64,000 nt of DNA from the NCBI GenBank assembly GCA_029263125.1, contig JAJCYD010000029.1, positions 1-64,000 of the forward strand, given 5' to 3'. The stretch comes from Solirubrobacteraceae bacterium. GTDB taxonomy: Bacteria > Actinomycetota > Thermoleophilia > Solirubrobacterales > Solirubrobacteraceae. How positions within the stretch are numbered: position 1 is the stretch's first letter; each line of letters begins with the position of its first letter. A program made the translations under genes and the position numbers. The notes under the pieces are model-generated. The model was given only the letters and a program-made list of their open reading frames with translations. It was not told where the DNA came from and searched no databases. Shown piece by piece: positions 1 through 6,819 of the stretch.

Positions 1-281
1 TGCGTGTCGGTCATCGTGGTGCTCCTCTTCATCGATCGATTGGTTGTCGACCGACGAGTCTCAGAGCCCGCGATGACCGGCGCCTCACGCGACCCCGGAA
101 CCTCCGCGAACTTCCGTTACACCACTTCTACCGACATGACCACCCCGCACGCCATACTCAAAACAGGCTCACAGGCACCAAGGCAAGAAGATCGGCGTTA
201 CGGGCGACGCCCGAATCATCCACCCCTTTTCAAGACCCCGGAGGGAGCGCGACAGCGCTCAGAGAACTCAAAGCAGGAGCG

Positions 282-695
282 CTAGCTCGCCTTGAACCCG
301 TCGAGCCACTCAAAGCCGAGCGGCCCGAGAACGGCGAGATGGATCGCTCCCATTCCATAGTCGTCGAGGAGCACGTACTCGATCGCTCGGCAGCCAACTA
401 CGGCGTCGAACTCGCGGCTGGCATCGCGCAACTGCGTCAACGTCGCGCTGGCGCGGTCAAGGTCTTCGCGGGCACCTGCCTCGGTGACGAAGTCGATTCC
501 CCACGAACTCTGCACGGCAGCGGTGAACGCTTCGGGGCTCGGCCGACCGCCGCGGTCTCGACCGTTCCAGAGGCCGATGCCTCGGTAGAGGACGGTTTCG
601 GCGTCTGCCGTCGTCAGCAGCTCAAGCGCACGTTGCCAGCGCTGGCCGCTGGGCTCGTCAACGTGGAAACCACTTGGGCCGACCATGCGGCGCAT
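282..695 (-). CDS. Hypothetical protein, 137 aa
   Basis: I do not recognise a family. The reading frame continues upstream of the chosen ATG, but only the part after it has the balanced composition of a real protein; the upstream part is arginine/proline-rich, as in shadow frames. Residues 1-137 look like a small soluble alpha/beta protein with an alternating helical middle (about residues 75-105) and a hydrophobic C-terminal third. No signal peptide or membrane segment is visible. It lies downstream of, and on the same strand as, the lipoprotein gene at 878-1294, with 182 bp between them, so co-transcription is possible. The neighbourhood (hsdS remnant, RadC, Mrr) is accessory, so this may be an island cargo gene. 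Start choice is uncertain. Confidence 0.55.
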   Translation of the reverse strand: MRRMVGPSGFHVDEPSGQRWQRALELLTTADAETVLYRGIGLWNGRDRGGRPSPEAFTAAVQSSWGIDFVTEAGAREDLDRASATLTQLRDASREFDAVVGCRAIEYVLLDDYGMGAIHLAVLGPLGFEWLDGFKAS

Positions 696-877
696 CGTAT
701 GGCGACTATGGCTTTCGCCTGGTTGCGGTAGCCGCGCTTGACTTGCGGCCGGATCCGCAGGCTGGTCCGTTTCGGGACGACGAACCGGCGCTGACCGACG
801 CGTCGGCTCGTCGCACTGCCGAACCTTGTGCGGGGCGGATGGCGGCCGCCGGTCATGCCTACCCAAGGACAGGCCGC

Positions 878-1294
878 TCAGTGGAAGACAAAGCGGAACC
901 GACGCCCGTCTGTCGCCGCACACGCCACGCGTAGGGGAGCGTATTGGCTGCCGTCCTGCTCGATATCGCACGTGTACCCAGCAGCCGTCTGACTGGTTCC
1001 GCCAGGGTGCGGCGCGAAGTGCTTGAAGACGAACTCGCCTACTGCTTCGCACGACATGTCAGCAGAGACCTCCCAGTCCGTTCCGCCGCCCTTCGCCCAA
1101 GCGGTCTCGGGGCAACGCTCGAGCTCGGCCACCTGCGCGACCGCTGACGCTGGTGAGTCCATCGCAGCTGGCGACGCACTGCTCACTTGTTCGTCGCTGC
1201 ACGAAGCCAGGACAAGCCCTGCGGAGAGGAGAGCTGCCGTCAAGATGGATCGTGCGCCAGCGACCGCCCGACGGTTCTCCGACATGAGTCGCAT
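878..1294 (-). CDS. Secreted lipoprotein, 138 aa, unknown function
   Basis: The N-terminus has basic residues, a hydrophobic stretch (about residues 15-31) and a lipobox reading L-A-S-C, so the mature protein should begin at Cys32 and be anchored to the outer face of the membrane. A Ser/Ala-rich linker follows, then a roughly 90-residue domain. That domain has four further cysteines (in ELERCPE, DMSCEAV, YTCDIE and VACAA), which could form two disulfides outside the cell. No enzyme motif is visible. It may be a ligand- or inhibitor-type cell-wall lipoprotein such as those common in actinobacteria. An ATG three codons further in (MSENRR) is an equally possible start. Confidence 0.7.
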   Translation of the reverse strand: MRLMSENRRAVAGARSILTAALLSAGLVLASCSDEQVSSASPAAMDSPASAVAQVAELERCPETAWAKGGGTDWEVSADMSCEAVGEFVFKHFAPHPGGTSQTAAGYTCDIEQDGSQYAPLRVACAATDGRRFRFVFH

Positions 1295-1453
1295 GATCCC
1301 GATACGCGCGGCGGCGCGCGATAGGTCCGGGAGCTACTGTGCTCGTGGCTCCAGACCAGCGCCCCAAGGCCGCTCTGCCAGAACCCGAGAACGGTCCTAC
1401 AGCGGACGTGAGAATGCCGGCAGGCGACCGGGCCCGCGAGATCGGCGGCGTCC

Positions 1454-1895
1454 GGCGGCGGAGAGCGTCGGCCTGGCGTGGAACTTCTCGGCTGCGTGGC
1501 GATGCACGTCGAGAGCAAGCTCAACGGATGGGAGGGGGGCGGTCGCAGTCGTCGACAGCGCCTTTCACCACACCCACGTATCGAGCGAGTTCCCGACCTT
1601 CGTCGTCGACGAGAGCCGGCTGCTCCCAGGCTTCTTTCGAGGCATCGCGCGCTCCCGCGCGTTCTGGGATCAGCTCGATCAGACCGTGCGCGGCAGCATG
1701 GTCCGTCGCCGCCGTCTCAGTGGTAGCGACTTCATGCGCGCGCAGATCTGGCTTCCCCCGCTCGAACACCAGATCCGCGTATCTCGCGAGATCGATGCGC
1801 TGGATCGACTGACCGAGCGGTCGGGCCAGTGCGCCACCAGAGCGGCGGCGATCGTCCCGGCCATCCTCAACCGCGAGTTCACAGCGCTCGCGTAG
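1454..1895 (+). pseudogene. hsdS: Type I restriction specificity subunit (HsdS), C-terminal remnant with frameshift
   Basis: The second target-recognition domain of an HsdS can be read across two frames. The first frame gives HVESKLNGWEG and the next gives AVAVVDSAFHHTHVSSEFP, followed by a G-S-x-V-R-R-R-R-L stretch and the conserved LPPLEHQ linker. A terminal helix ends in AIVPAILNREF. Removing one G from the six-G run at about 1535-1540 joins the two frames exactly. HsdS normally has two recognition domains and about 400 residues; only about 140 residues survive here, without N-terminal domain, hsdM or hsdR. The 3' end overlaps the convergent radC end by 17 bp. It is therefore a decayed gene, unless the G run is a sequencing error or a phase-variable tract in a half-subunit. 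Confidence 0.7.
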
Positions 1896-2598
1896 GGACT
1901 ACCGCCCAGCCACCGTCGCCCACCACGACGTGCCCGAGGAATCGCAAACCGACGACCCGCGCCGCCTCGGCGATCCGATGCGTGGCGGCGATGTCCGCGT
2001 CGCTCGGCTCCGGGTTCCCGCACGGATGGTTGTGCGCGACCGCGAACGCACGCCCGTCCCAGCGCAGCGCGGCGTTCAGGATCTCGCGCACGGGCATCAG
2101 CGATCGGTCGATCGCGCCGTCGGAGACGACCACCGTTCGCAGCGGACGGTCGGCCGCATCGCAGACGATCGCGATCACACGCTCGCGACGTAGGCCGCCG
2201 ATCTCACGGCGTGCGATCGCTTCAACCTCAGACGGCCCGCGGATCACATCCGGTGCAGGCGACCCCTCGATACGACGCGCAAGCTCCAGAGCCGCCGCCA
2301 GCACGGCCCCGACCTCGATGGGGAGCGACGTTGTCGCGACGGCACCGTCGGACAGGGCGGTGGTCGGCTCTGGCCCCCCGCCGTCGAACCAGCGGGCGAC
2401 GCTCACCCACGTCTCCTCAGCGAGCTCGAGCCGTTGGCAGATCGTCCTGAGTAGCGTTGCGGTATCGCGACGAGTCATGTCGTGATCGAGCTGGCGCTCC
2501 CGCAACTCGTGCACCGCAACCAGCATCGCGTCGAGCGTATGCGCGCTACCGCTGGTCACCAGGCGTCTCCGCTGAATCGGCATGAAGTTGTTCGCCAA
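1879..2598 (-). CDS. radC: RadC-family JAB/MPN-domain protein
   Basis: The C-terminal half (about residues 125-239) carries the JAB/MPN metalloprotease-like motif of the RadC family: H-N-H-P-C-G followed by N-P-E-P-S-D-A-D, giving the H-x-H...D zinc ligands. A G-H-V-V-V-G-D strand follows. The N-terminal 120 residues do not show the helix-hairpin-helix DNA-binding repeat usual in housekeeping RadC; they look helical and unrelated. Short RadC variants like this are common on mobile and defence islands, where their biochemical role is unclear. It is flanked by an hsdS remnant and an Mrr nuclease, which fits that picture. The reading frame opens with TTG at 2598; an ATG five codons later (MPIQRRR) is the alternative start. 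Confidence 0.85.
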   Translation of the reverse strand: MANNFMPIQRRRLVTSGSAHTLDAMLVAVHELRERQLDHDMTRRDTATLLRTICQRLELAEETWVSVARWFDGGGPEPTTALSDGAVATTSLPIEVGAVLAAALELARRIEGSPAPDVIRGPSEVEAIARREIGGLRRERVIAIVCDAADRPLRTVVVSDGAIDRSLMPVREILNAALRWDGRAFAVAHNHPCGNPEPSDADIAATHRIAEAARVVGLRFLGHVVVGDGGWAVVPTRAL

Positions 2599-2656
2599 TT
2601 GAGCGATTCTCAGGCTACGCGTGACTTTGACCCGGCCGTCTTTCCGGAAGTTCGCG

Positions 2657-3616
2657 CTATGCGCCCGATTCGCTTCGGGTGGCGGGCGGCGCCGGCACGT
2701 CCTCGTCGGTCACGAAGTAGTCGAGGTCCAAGCGCTTCACGTCGTAGCGCCGCGCGCTCGTCACCCCGACCGAATGTTCGATCATCAGCTGGGCGAGCTC
2801 CTTGCCGTCAAGCAGGATCACGCGTGGCGTCACGCCGTCGGCGTACTCGACGGCCTCGCGGCTGAACGCCGACGTCGTGATGAACACACCTTTGGTCGCC
2901 CGCCGGCCATGGAGCGCCCCGAAGAACTTCTGGATCTCCGGCCGCCCGACGACGCCCGCCCAGCGCTTGGCCTGGACGTAGATGAGGTCGAGTCCGAGCG
3001 GGTCTTCTCGGATTACGCCGTCGACTCCGCCGTCGCCGCTCTGGCCCAATCGCTCGGCCGTTCCCCGGCTGCCGCCGTATCCCATCGCATGCAACACGTC
3101 GAGCACAAGCTGTTCGAAGAATGCCGGGGACTGCTCGGCGATGCTGTCAAGGAGATCGACGGCGAGGGCTGCGCGGAGGGTCCCGAAGGCCTCCTCTATC
3201 TGCTCCTCGGGGGTGTGCACGCTTGCCTCCTGCGCTCCTACCGGGGCCGTCCTGGCAGTCTCCCGAGAGCCCGCCGCTCCGCGAAACTCCGCAAACTCTT
3301 CGAACTGCGAGAGCACTCGCAGGTCGACGCGCTCAGGGTGTCGCGCAAGCACGTCCCTGCCACGGTCGGTGATGCGGTAGACCGCGCGCCGGGGACGAGC
3401 GATGAGCCCCGTGTTGTAGAGGTGGCTCGTCGCCCACCCCACGCGGTTCTGGAAGGTCGTCACGCGTCCGCTGGGGATGCGTTCCGCGAGTTCGTCATCG
3501 GTCAGCGCGAAGTGCGTCGCGAGCTCGTCCCTGATCGCCGTGATCGCGTGCGCTTCGCCGTCGGCGAGCAACGCAAGCAGCGGACGCATCGCGGTCTGGA
3601 AGTCAGGGACAGTCAT
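2657..3616 (-). CDS. mrr: Mrr-type type IV restriction endonuclease
   Basis: The N-terminal part (residues 1-95) is a winged-helix DNA-binding domain of the Mrr_N type, ending in the usual Y-R-I-T-D-R-G pattern. The C-terminal part (about 155-290) is the Mrr catalytic domain of the PD-(D/E)xK nuclease superfamily. It has a helix with F-F-E-Q-L-V-L-D-V-L-H-A-M-G-Y, then G-D-G-G-V-D-G (catalytic Asp) and Y-V-Q-A-K-R-W (the Q-x-K half of the active site). Mrr enzymes cut DNA carrying foreign methylation. At 319 aa it matches the usual family length of about 300, and all key residues are present, so it is probably functional, unlike the neighbouring hsdS. The tRNA-Pro gene starts 144 bp beyond its 5' end. 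Confidence 0.93.
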   Translation of the reverse strand: MTVPDFQTAMRPLLALLADGEAHAITAIRDELATHFALTDDELAERIPSGRVTTFQNRVGWATSHLYNTGLIARPRRAVYRITDRGRDVLARHPERVDLRVLSQFEEFAEFRGAAGSRETARTAPVGAQEASVHTPEEQIEEAFGTLRAALAVDLLDSIAEQSPAFFEQLVLDVLHAMGYGGSRGTAERLGQSGDGGVDGVIREDPLGLDLIYVQAKRWAGVVGRPEIQKFFGALHGRRATKGVFITTSAFSREAVEYADGVTPRVILLDGKELAQLMIEHSVGVTSARRYDVKRLDLDYFVTDEDVPAPPATRSESGA

Positions 3617-3727
3617 CGCACCAAGACCCTATTCGGGAGTGCCGACGGCGCACCCAGGGATGCACCGCGGACATTTGGACCCCGAATGGACCCCGCCGCG
3701 CTATTCGCGATGATCCCAGGAACGACA

Positions 3728-3749
3728 CAAAAGCCTGCAAACGCAGGCC
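3728..3749 (-). terminator. Intrinsic terminator after tRNA-Pro
   Basis: On the minus strand, GCCTGC-GTTT-GCAGGC forms a 6-bp GC-rich stem with a 4-nt loop followed directly by TTTTGTGT. It begins 11 nt beyond the tRNA-Pro 3' end and is a good rho-independent terminator for the tRNA transcript. Confidence 0.8.
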
Positions 3750-3759
3750 TTTCCTCGAG

Positions 3760-3833
3760 TCGGGGAGACAGGATTTGAACCTGCGACCGCCCGGCCCCCA
3801 GCCGGGTGCGCTACCAGACTGCGCCACTCCCCG
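3760..3833 (-). tRNA. tRNA-Pro (anticodon GGG)
   Basis: The reverse strand folds as a cloverleaf. The acceptor stem is CGGGGAG/CTCCCCG with discriminator A. The anticodon stem CCCGG/CCGGG encloses CTGGGGG, giving anticodon GGG, and the T-loop reads GGTTCAAATCC. CCA is not encoded. Its 3' end points toward the restriction genes at 0.3-3.6 kb, the usual geometry for an integration site. Confidence 0.95.
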
Positions 3834-3844
3834 TGGCCGGACTA

Positions 3845-3915
3845 AGCGGGCGACGGGAATCGAACCCGCCCTAAAAGCTTGGAAGGCTTTTGTGCAGCCA
3901 CAACACTTCGCCCGC
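3845..3915 (-). tRNA. tRNA-Gly (anticodon TCC)
   Basis: The reverse strand gives acceptor stem GCGGGCG/CGCCCGC, anticodon stem AAAGC/GCTTT around CTTCCAA (anticodon TCC), and T-loop GGTTCGATTCC. It lies 11 nt upstream of tRNA-Pro on the same strand, so both probably share one transcript ending at the terminator at 3728-3749. Confidence 0.95.
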
Positions 3916-3955
3916 ACACCCCCGAGGAGGATACCGCTCGATCGCCGGGCGGTGG

Positions 3956-4100
3956 TCAGCCGCGGATCTGGCGCCGCACGCGATTGAGCACGGCCGGCGA
4001 CGTCGAGACTTGCCGTCGGTGCCGATGAACGCCGAAACCGAGCTGTCGCCGTTGGTCGACGAACTCCAGTGATAGACGCAGATCCGCGTGATGCGCTTGC
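3956..4100 (-). pseudogene. Short decayed coding remnant, possibly the C-terminus of a secreted glycosidase-like protein
   Basis: One minus-strand frame gives R-I-C-V-Y-H-W-S-S followed by A-F-I-G-T-D-G-K. A neighbouring frame continues with S-P-A-V-L-N-R-V-R-R-Q-I-R-G and a stop. Together they resemble the tail of glycoside-hydrolase-like extracellular proteins (tyrosine-tryptophan strand, then a D-G-x-P-R-P-A-like segment before the last helix). The two halves need a frameshift and nothing upstream extends them. I call it a remnant only tentatively; the rest of the 387-bp interval between tRNA-Gly and tRNA-Trp shows nothing else. Confidence 0.3.
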
Positions 4101-4302
4101 CAACCGCCCGCGGGCGTCCCCACCTTCCCTGCACCGCCCGCAACCCCGGCGGCCGTGGCGGGCGCCTCGGCAAGGCTACGGCCGCGGCGCACACGCTCAG
4201 GATCCAGGCATTTGAGGCGGATCACGGCGGACCGTGGACAATCCACGATGCAATCTGCTCCTGCGAGACGCCAATGACGAGCGCACGTGGCGGGGGCGGC
4301 AA

Positions 4303-4375
4303 CGGGGCACGCAGGACTCGAACCTGCAACCCCCGGTTTTGGAGACCGGTGCTCTGCCAATTGAGCCAGTGCCCC
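4303..4375 (-). tRNA. tRNA-Trp (anticodon CCA)
   Basis: The reverse strand gives acceptor stem GGGGCAC/GTGCCCC, anticodon stem CCGGT/ACCGG around CTCCAAA (anticodon CCA), and T-loop GGTTCGAGTCC. The discriminator base is G, as expected for bacterial tRNA-Trp. It is not linked to secE/nusG here, unlike in many bacteria. Confidence 0.95.
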
Positions 4376-4430
4376 GTGCGGCTAGGAGGCTAGCGCAGCC
4401 CTTGTGGAGCGGTTACGCGCGCCACGATGG

Positions 4431-4468
4431 TTGCGGACGCAATCATTGGGTATGATTGCGCATGCAAT
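4431..4468 (+). promoter_or_regulatory. yceI promoter/operator with two TTGC-N4-GCAA dyads
   Basis: Two palindromes of identical design, TTGC-ggac-GCAA (4431-4442) and TTGC-gcat-GCAA (4456-4467), sit 25 bp apart start to start. Their inner halves also form a perfect 9-bp inverted repeat, CGCAATCAT-tgggt-ATGATTGCG (4438-4460). A good -10 hexamer, TATGAT, occupies 4451-4456 between the dyads. This is the expected form of a MarR-type repressor operator overlapping a promoter; the yceI start codon is 28 bp downstream. The regulator is not adjacent. Confidence 0.7.
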
Positions 4469-4495
4469 TACTTTTCGACTTCGAGGAGCACGAAC

Positions 4496-5044
4496 ATGGG
4501 CACCACGGCACCAGCGCTGCAAGCAGGAACCTGGAACGTCGATCCGTCGCACTCGCGCATCGGATTTCGCGTCAAGCATCTCGGCATCTCCACCGTGCGC
4601 GGTGACTTCGGCACGTACCAGGGGAGCCTGTTGATCGCCGAGGATGGCTCGCTCACGGCGCAGGGCACGGTCACGGTGGATTCGATCGACACGTCCGACC
4701 AGCAGCGCGACGGCCATCTGAAGTCGCCGGACTTCTTCGACATCGAGAACCATCCGGAGCTGGCGTTCACGTCGACCTCGATTACGGCGGCCGGCGATGA
4801 GACCTTCGAGATCGCCGGCGATCTGACGATGCACGGGATCACCAAGCCGGTGACCCTGAAGGCCGAGGTCGGTGGCGCGGAGACCGATCCCTTCGGCAAC
4901 GACCGTATCGGCCTGGAGGTCACGGGCGAGATCAGCCGCGACGAGTACGGCATGAAGTTCAACCAGGCGCTCGGCAGCGGGAACCTTGCCGTCAGCGACA
5001 AGGTCAAGCTCGATCTCGACATCTCCGCGATCAAGCAGTCCTGA
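4496..5044 (+). CDS. yceI: YceI family lipid-binding protein
   Basis: The protein starts W-N-V-D-P-S-H-S-R-I-G-F, the signature opening strand of the YceI beta-barrel. Family blocks follow: V-K-H-L-G-I-S-T-V-R-G-D-F, a K-S-P-D-F-F-D motif, and H-G-I-T-K-P-V-T-L near the C-terminal third. YceI proteins bind isoprenoid or polyisoprenoid lipids in an elongated lipocalin-like barrel. There is no signal peptide, so this copy is cytosolic, as is common in actinobacteria; length (182 aa) is normal. The frame is open further upstream, but ATG 4496 is preceded by GAGGAG at 7-nt spacing, and the upstream codons cover the operator, so I chose it. It is probably monocistronic and repressed through the dyads upstream. 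Confidence 0.93.
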   Translation: MGTTAPALQAGTWNVDPSHSRIGFRVKHLGISTVRGDFGTYQGSLLIAEDGSLTAQGTVTVDSIDTSDQQRDGHLKSPDFFDIENHPELAFTSTSITAAGDETFEIAGDLTMHGITKPVTLKAEVGGAETDPFGNDRIGLEVTGEISRDEYGMKFNQALGSGNLAVSDKVKLDLDISAIKQS

Positions 5045-5113
5045 GCCGCCTGAGATGCAGCCGTCCGGCCGAGCCGGTGTCGCGAGGTACTGTGCGCGTC
5101 GATCCGCGAGGCG

Positions 5114-5998
5114 ATGACTTCCACGGACACACCCATGCTCCCGGCCGCGCTGCGTCTCGGGCCGACCCATCTGACGGTGTCCGACCTGGGCGGGTCGATC
5201 AGCTTCTACGAGCGCTCGCTCGGGCTGCGCCTGCGCGATCGCGACGGTGACGTCGCCCGGCTGGGCACCGGTGGCGAGGACCTGCTCGTCCTCACCGGCG
5301 TCCACGGAGCGGGGCTCGGCGGGCGCCATGCCGGGCTCTATCACGTGGCGCTGCTGATGGACTCCCGTGAGGAGCTTGCGCGAGCGATCACGCGCCTCGC
5401 CGAATCGCAGACGCGCATCGAAGGTGCGTCCGATCACGGGGTCTCGCAGTCGATCTACCTGCGCGACCCCGACGACAACGGCATCGAGCTGTACGCCGAC
5501 CGGCCGCGCGACCAGTGGCCGGCGCCGCGCCATCCGGGCGAGCGCGTGGACATGTTCACGATCGCGCTCGATATGCAGAGCCTCCTGGCGACGGTCGCCG
5601 ACGAGCCACCCTCGGCGCGCGCGCGAACGGGCATGCGCACCGGGCACCTGCACCTGCACGTCGCCGATCTGGACGGCGCGCTGGGCTTCTACCGCGACAT
5701 CCTGGGGTTCGAGGTCATGGCAGGACTGCCCAGCGCGTCGTTCCTCTCCGCCGGCGGATATCACCACCACCTCGGGATCAACACCTGGCTGGGCACCGAT
5801 GTCCGGCCGCGGCCGCGGATGTCGGCGGGCCTGCGCCATTGGACGATCCTGCTTCCCGGTGGCACCGACGTCGATGCGGTCCGAGGCCGTGTTGAGGCCG
5901 CGGGGCTCGAAGCCAAGCCGTCTGAGGATGGCCTGCTCGTCGAGGATCCGTCTCAGATCGCTGTGCTGATCGCGATCGATCCTGACGCGACGCGGTAA
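5114..5998 (+). CDS. VOC-superfamily protein with two glyoxalase/dioxygenase domains (CatE-like)
   Basis: Two vicinal-oxygen-chelate domains are visible, about residues 12-135 and 175-290. The first has L-G-P-T-H-L-T-V (metal His), G-L-Y-H-V-A-L-L and G-I-E-L-Y-A-D, whose Glu is the third ligand. The second opens with T-G-H-L-H-L-H-V-A-D-L and continues F-Y-R-D-I-L-G-F. This resembles the CatE-type catechol 2,3-dioxygenase-like proteins of Gram-positive bacteria, which act on a small aromatic or related substrate using Fe or Mn. The His/Glu set looks complete in domain 1 and less so in domain 2. The start is ATG with GAGGCG just upstream. It lies 69 bp after yceI, so read-through from that promoter is possible. 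The substrate cannot be deduced. Confidence 0.85.
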   Translation: MTSTDTPMLPAALRLGPTHLTVSDLGGSISFYERSLGLRLRDRDGDVARLGTGGEDLLVLTGVHGAGLGGRHAGLYHVALLMDSREELARAITRLAESQTRIEGASDHGVSQSIYLRDPDDNGIELYADRPRDQWPAPRHPGERVDMFTIALDMQSLLATVADEPPSARARTGMRTGHLHLHVADLDGALGFYRDILGFEVMAGLPSASFLSAGGYHHHLGINTWLGTDVRPRPRMSAGLRHWTILLPGGTDVDAVRGRVEAAGLEAKPSEDGLLVEDPSQIAVLIAIDPDATR

Positions 5999-6143
5999 GC
6001 GACAGGAATCCAGGGCACCGAAGTTGAACATAGCCGCGCGCTACAGCCGTGAGGGCGCGCCGCCCTGAAAGCTCTTGCGCACGTCCACCAGCTGAAGAAC
6101 CGGCTCGGAGCTCACTTCCTCCTCCGGCCCGGCCCGGCGGCGA

Positions 6144-6419
6144 TCAGCGTCCGGCACCGCCGCCGCCGGACATCGCGCCCATCATCGCGACCATCATCGC
6201 CACGCAGAGCACTGCCAGGAGGACGAAGCTTGCGCCGGCCACGCCCGTCGCGACGAGGACGACGACGATCGCCACCATCGGCACGCAGCACGCGATCATC
6301 ATCCAGCGGCCATGACCGCCGCCGCTCTTCGGCCGCTGGGGCGAGCCGTCGTGACCGTCGAGCTGCGAGCCGTCCTGACTGTCGAGCTGCGAGCCGTCCT
6401 GACCGTGGAGCTGGTTCAT
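6144..6419 (-). CDS. Small membrane protein with repetitive N-terminus, 91 aa
   Basis: The N-terminal 30 residues are built from an eight-residue repeat (Q-L-D/H-x-x-D-G-S), encoded by a 24-bp tandem repeat. A hydrophobic region follows (about residues 38-84) that can make two membrane helices with methionine-rich surfaces (A-M-M-V-A-M-M-G-A-M), and a Gly-rich tail. Its start codon overlaps the stop of the upstream gene (6416-6655) by 4 bp (ATGA), so the two are translationally coupled. I do not recognise a family; the methionine-rich helix could suggest metal interaction, but that is speculation. Confidence 0.65.
   Translation of the reverse strand: MNQLHGQDGSQLDSQDGSQLDGHDGSPQRPKSGGGHGRWMMIACCVPMVAIVVVLVATGVAGASFVLLAVLCVAMMVAMMGAMSGGGGAGR
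6342..6413 (-). repeat. Three 24-bp tandem repeats inside a coding region
   Basis: Units lie at 6342-6365, 6366-6389 and 6390-6413, each CGAGCCGTC followed by a near-identical 15 bp. They differ at one or two positions each. They encode the hydrophilic Gln/Asp/Gly/Ser repeat at the N-terminus of the 91-aa membrane protein. Unit length is a multiple of three, so copy-number changes keep the frame. Confidence 0.9.
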
Positions 6420-6655
6420 GCCGGCCCTCTCAGCGATGGCGGCACGTGGCCGAGCTTGCGATACAGCGGGCAGTGGCCGAGGGCTCCGGTGACCAGCAGG
6501 TCCAGGCCGGCCAGCACGAGGAGGAGCTCCAGGACGATGGCCAGCGCGCCGCCGGCCGAGGCGAGCAGCATGAGACCTCCGATCACGCCCAGCGAGCCGA
6601 GCGCCACGCGAGCCGAGCGCTCCAGCGGAGTGATATTCACGAGGGGGCGCTTCAT
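6416..6655 (-). CDS. DUF2892 (YgaP transmembrane domain-like) inner membrane protein
   Basis: The 79-residue protein begins M-K-R-P-L-V-N-I-T-P-L-E-R-S-A-R, the usual cytosolic opening of DUF2892, followed by two membrane helices. It closes with T-G-A-L-G-H-C-P-L-Y-R-K-L-G, the conserved Cys-Pro-Leu-Tyr signature. The family is linked to rhodanese and sulfur-handling proteins (YgaP) but its own role is unknown. ATG 6655 was chosen because AAGGAG sits 7 nt upstream and the family start aligns there; the frame itself is open 12 codons further up. It is the first gene of a two-gene minus-strand operon with the 91-aa membrane protein. Confidence 0.88.
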   Translation of the reverse strand: MKRPLVNITPLERSARVALGSLGVIGGLMLLASAGGALAIVLELLLVLAGLDLLVTGALGHCPLYRKLGHVPPSLRGPA

Positions 6656-6819
6656 CGTTGCTCCTTCGATGGTTGACGACAGATAGGCCATCGACTGTAG
6701 CTCGCGCCTCCTACAGCGCGTCGGTATTGCTACGAGAGATCAACCCGTAGTTCTCCGCAGGTACCTGCGTAAAGTGCCCGCTGGCAGCGCCGGCTCGATC
6801 CTCCTACGGTTTGTCTGAC

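Noticed and set aside
4-285. Open frame of 93 codons at the window start
   Set aside because: Composition is unbalanced, there is no ribosome site or recognisable segment, and it does not continue into a neighbour. The first 281 bp show no supportable feature.
5041-5113. GC-rich inverted repeats after yceI as a terminator
   Set aside because: Several weak stems are possible but none is followed by a T-tract, so I could not choose one.
4382-6031. Minus-strand frame of 549 codons opposite yceI and the VOC gene
   Set aside because: Antisense to two genes with clear families and of shadow composition.
6181-6300. Short imperfect repeats of GCCACCATC-like sequence suggesting a repeat array
   Set aside because: They encode the Met/Val/Ala-rich membrane helices of the 91-aa protein and have no regular spacing; no CRISPR-like array is present anywhere in the window.
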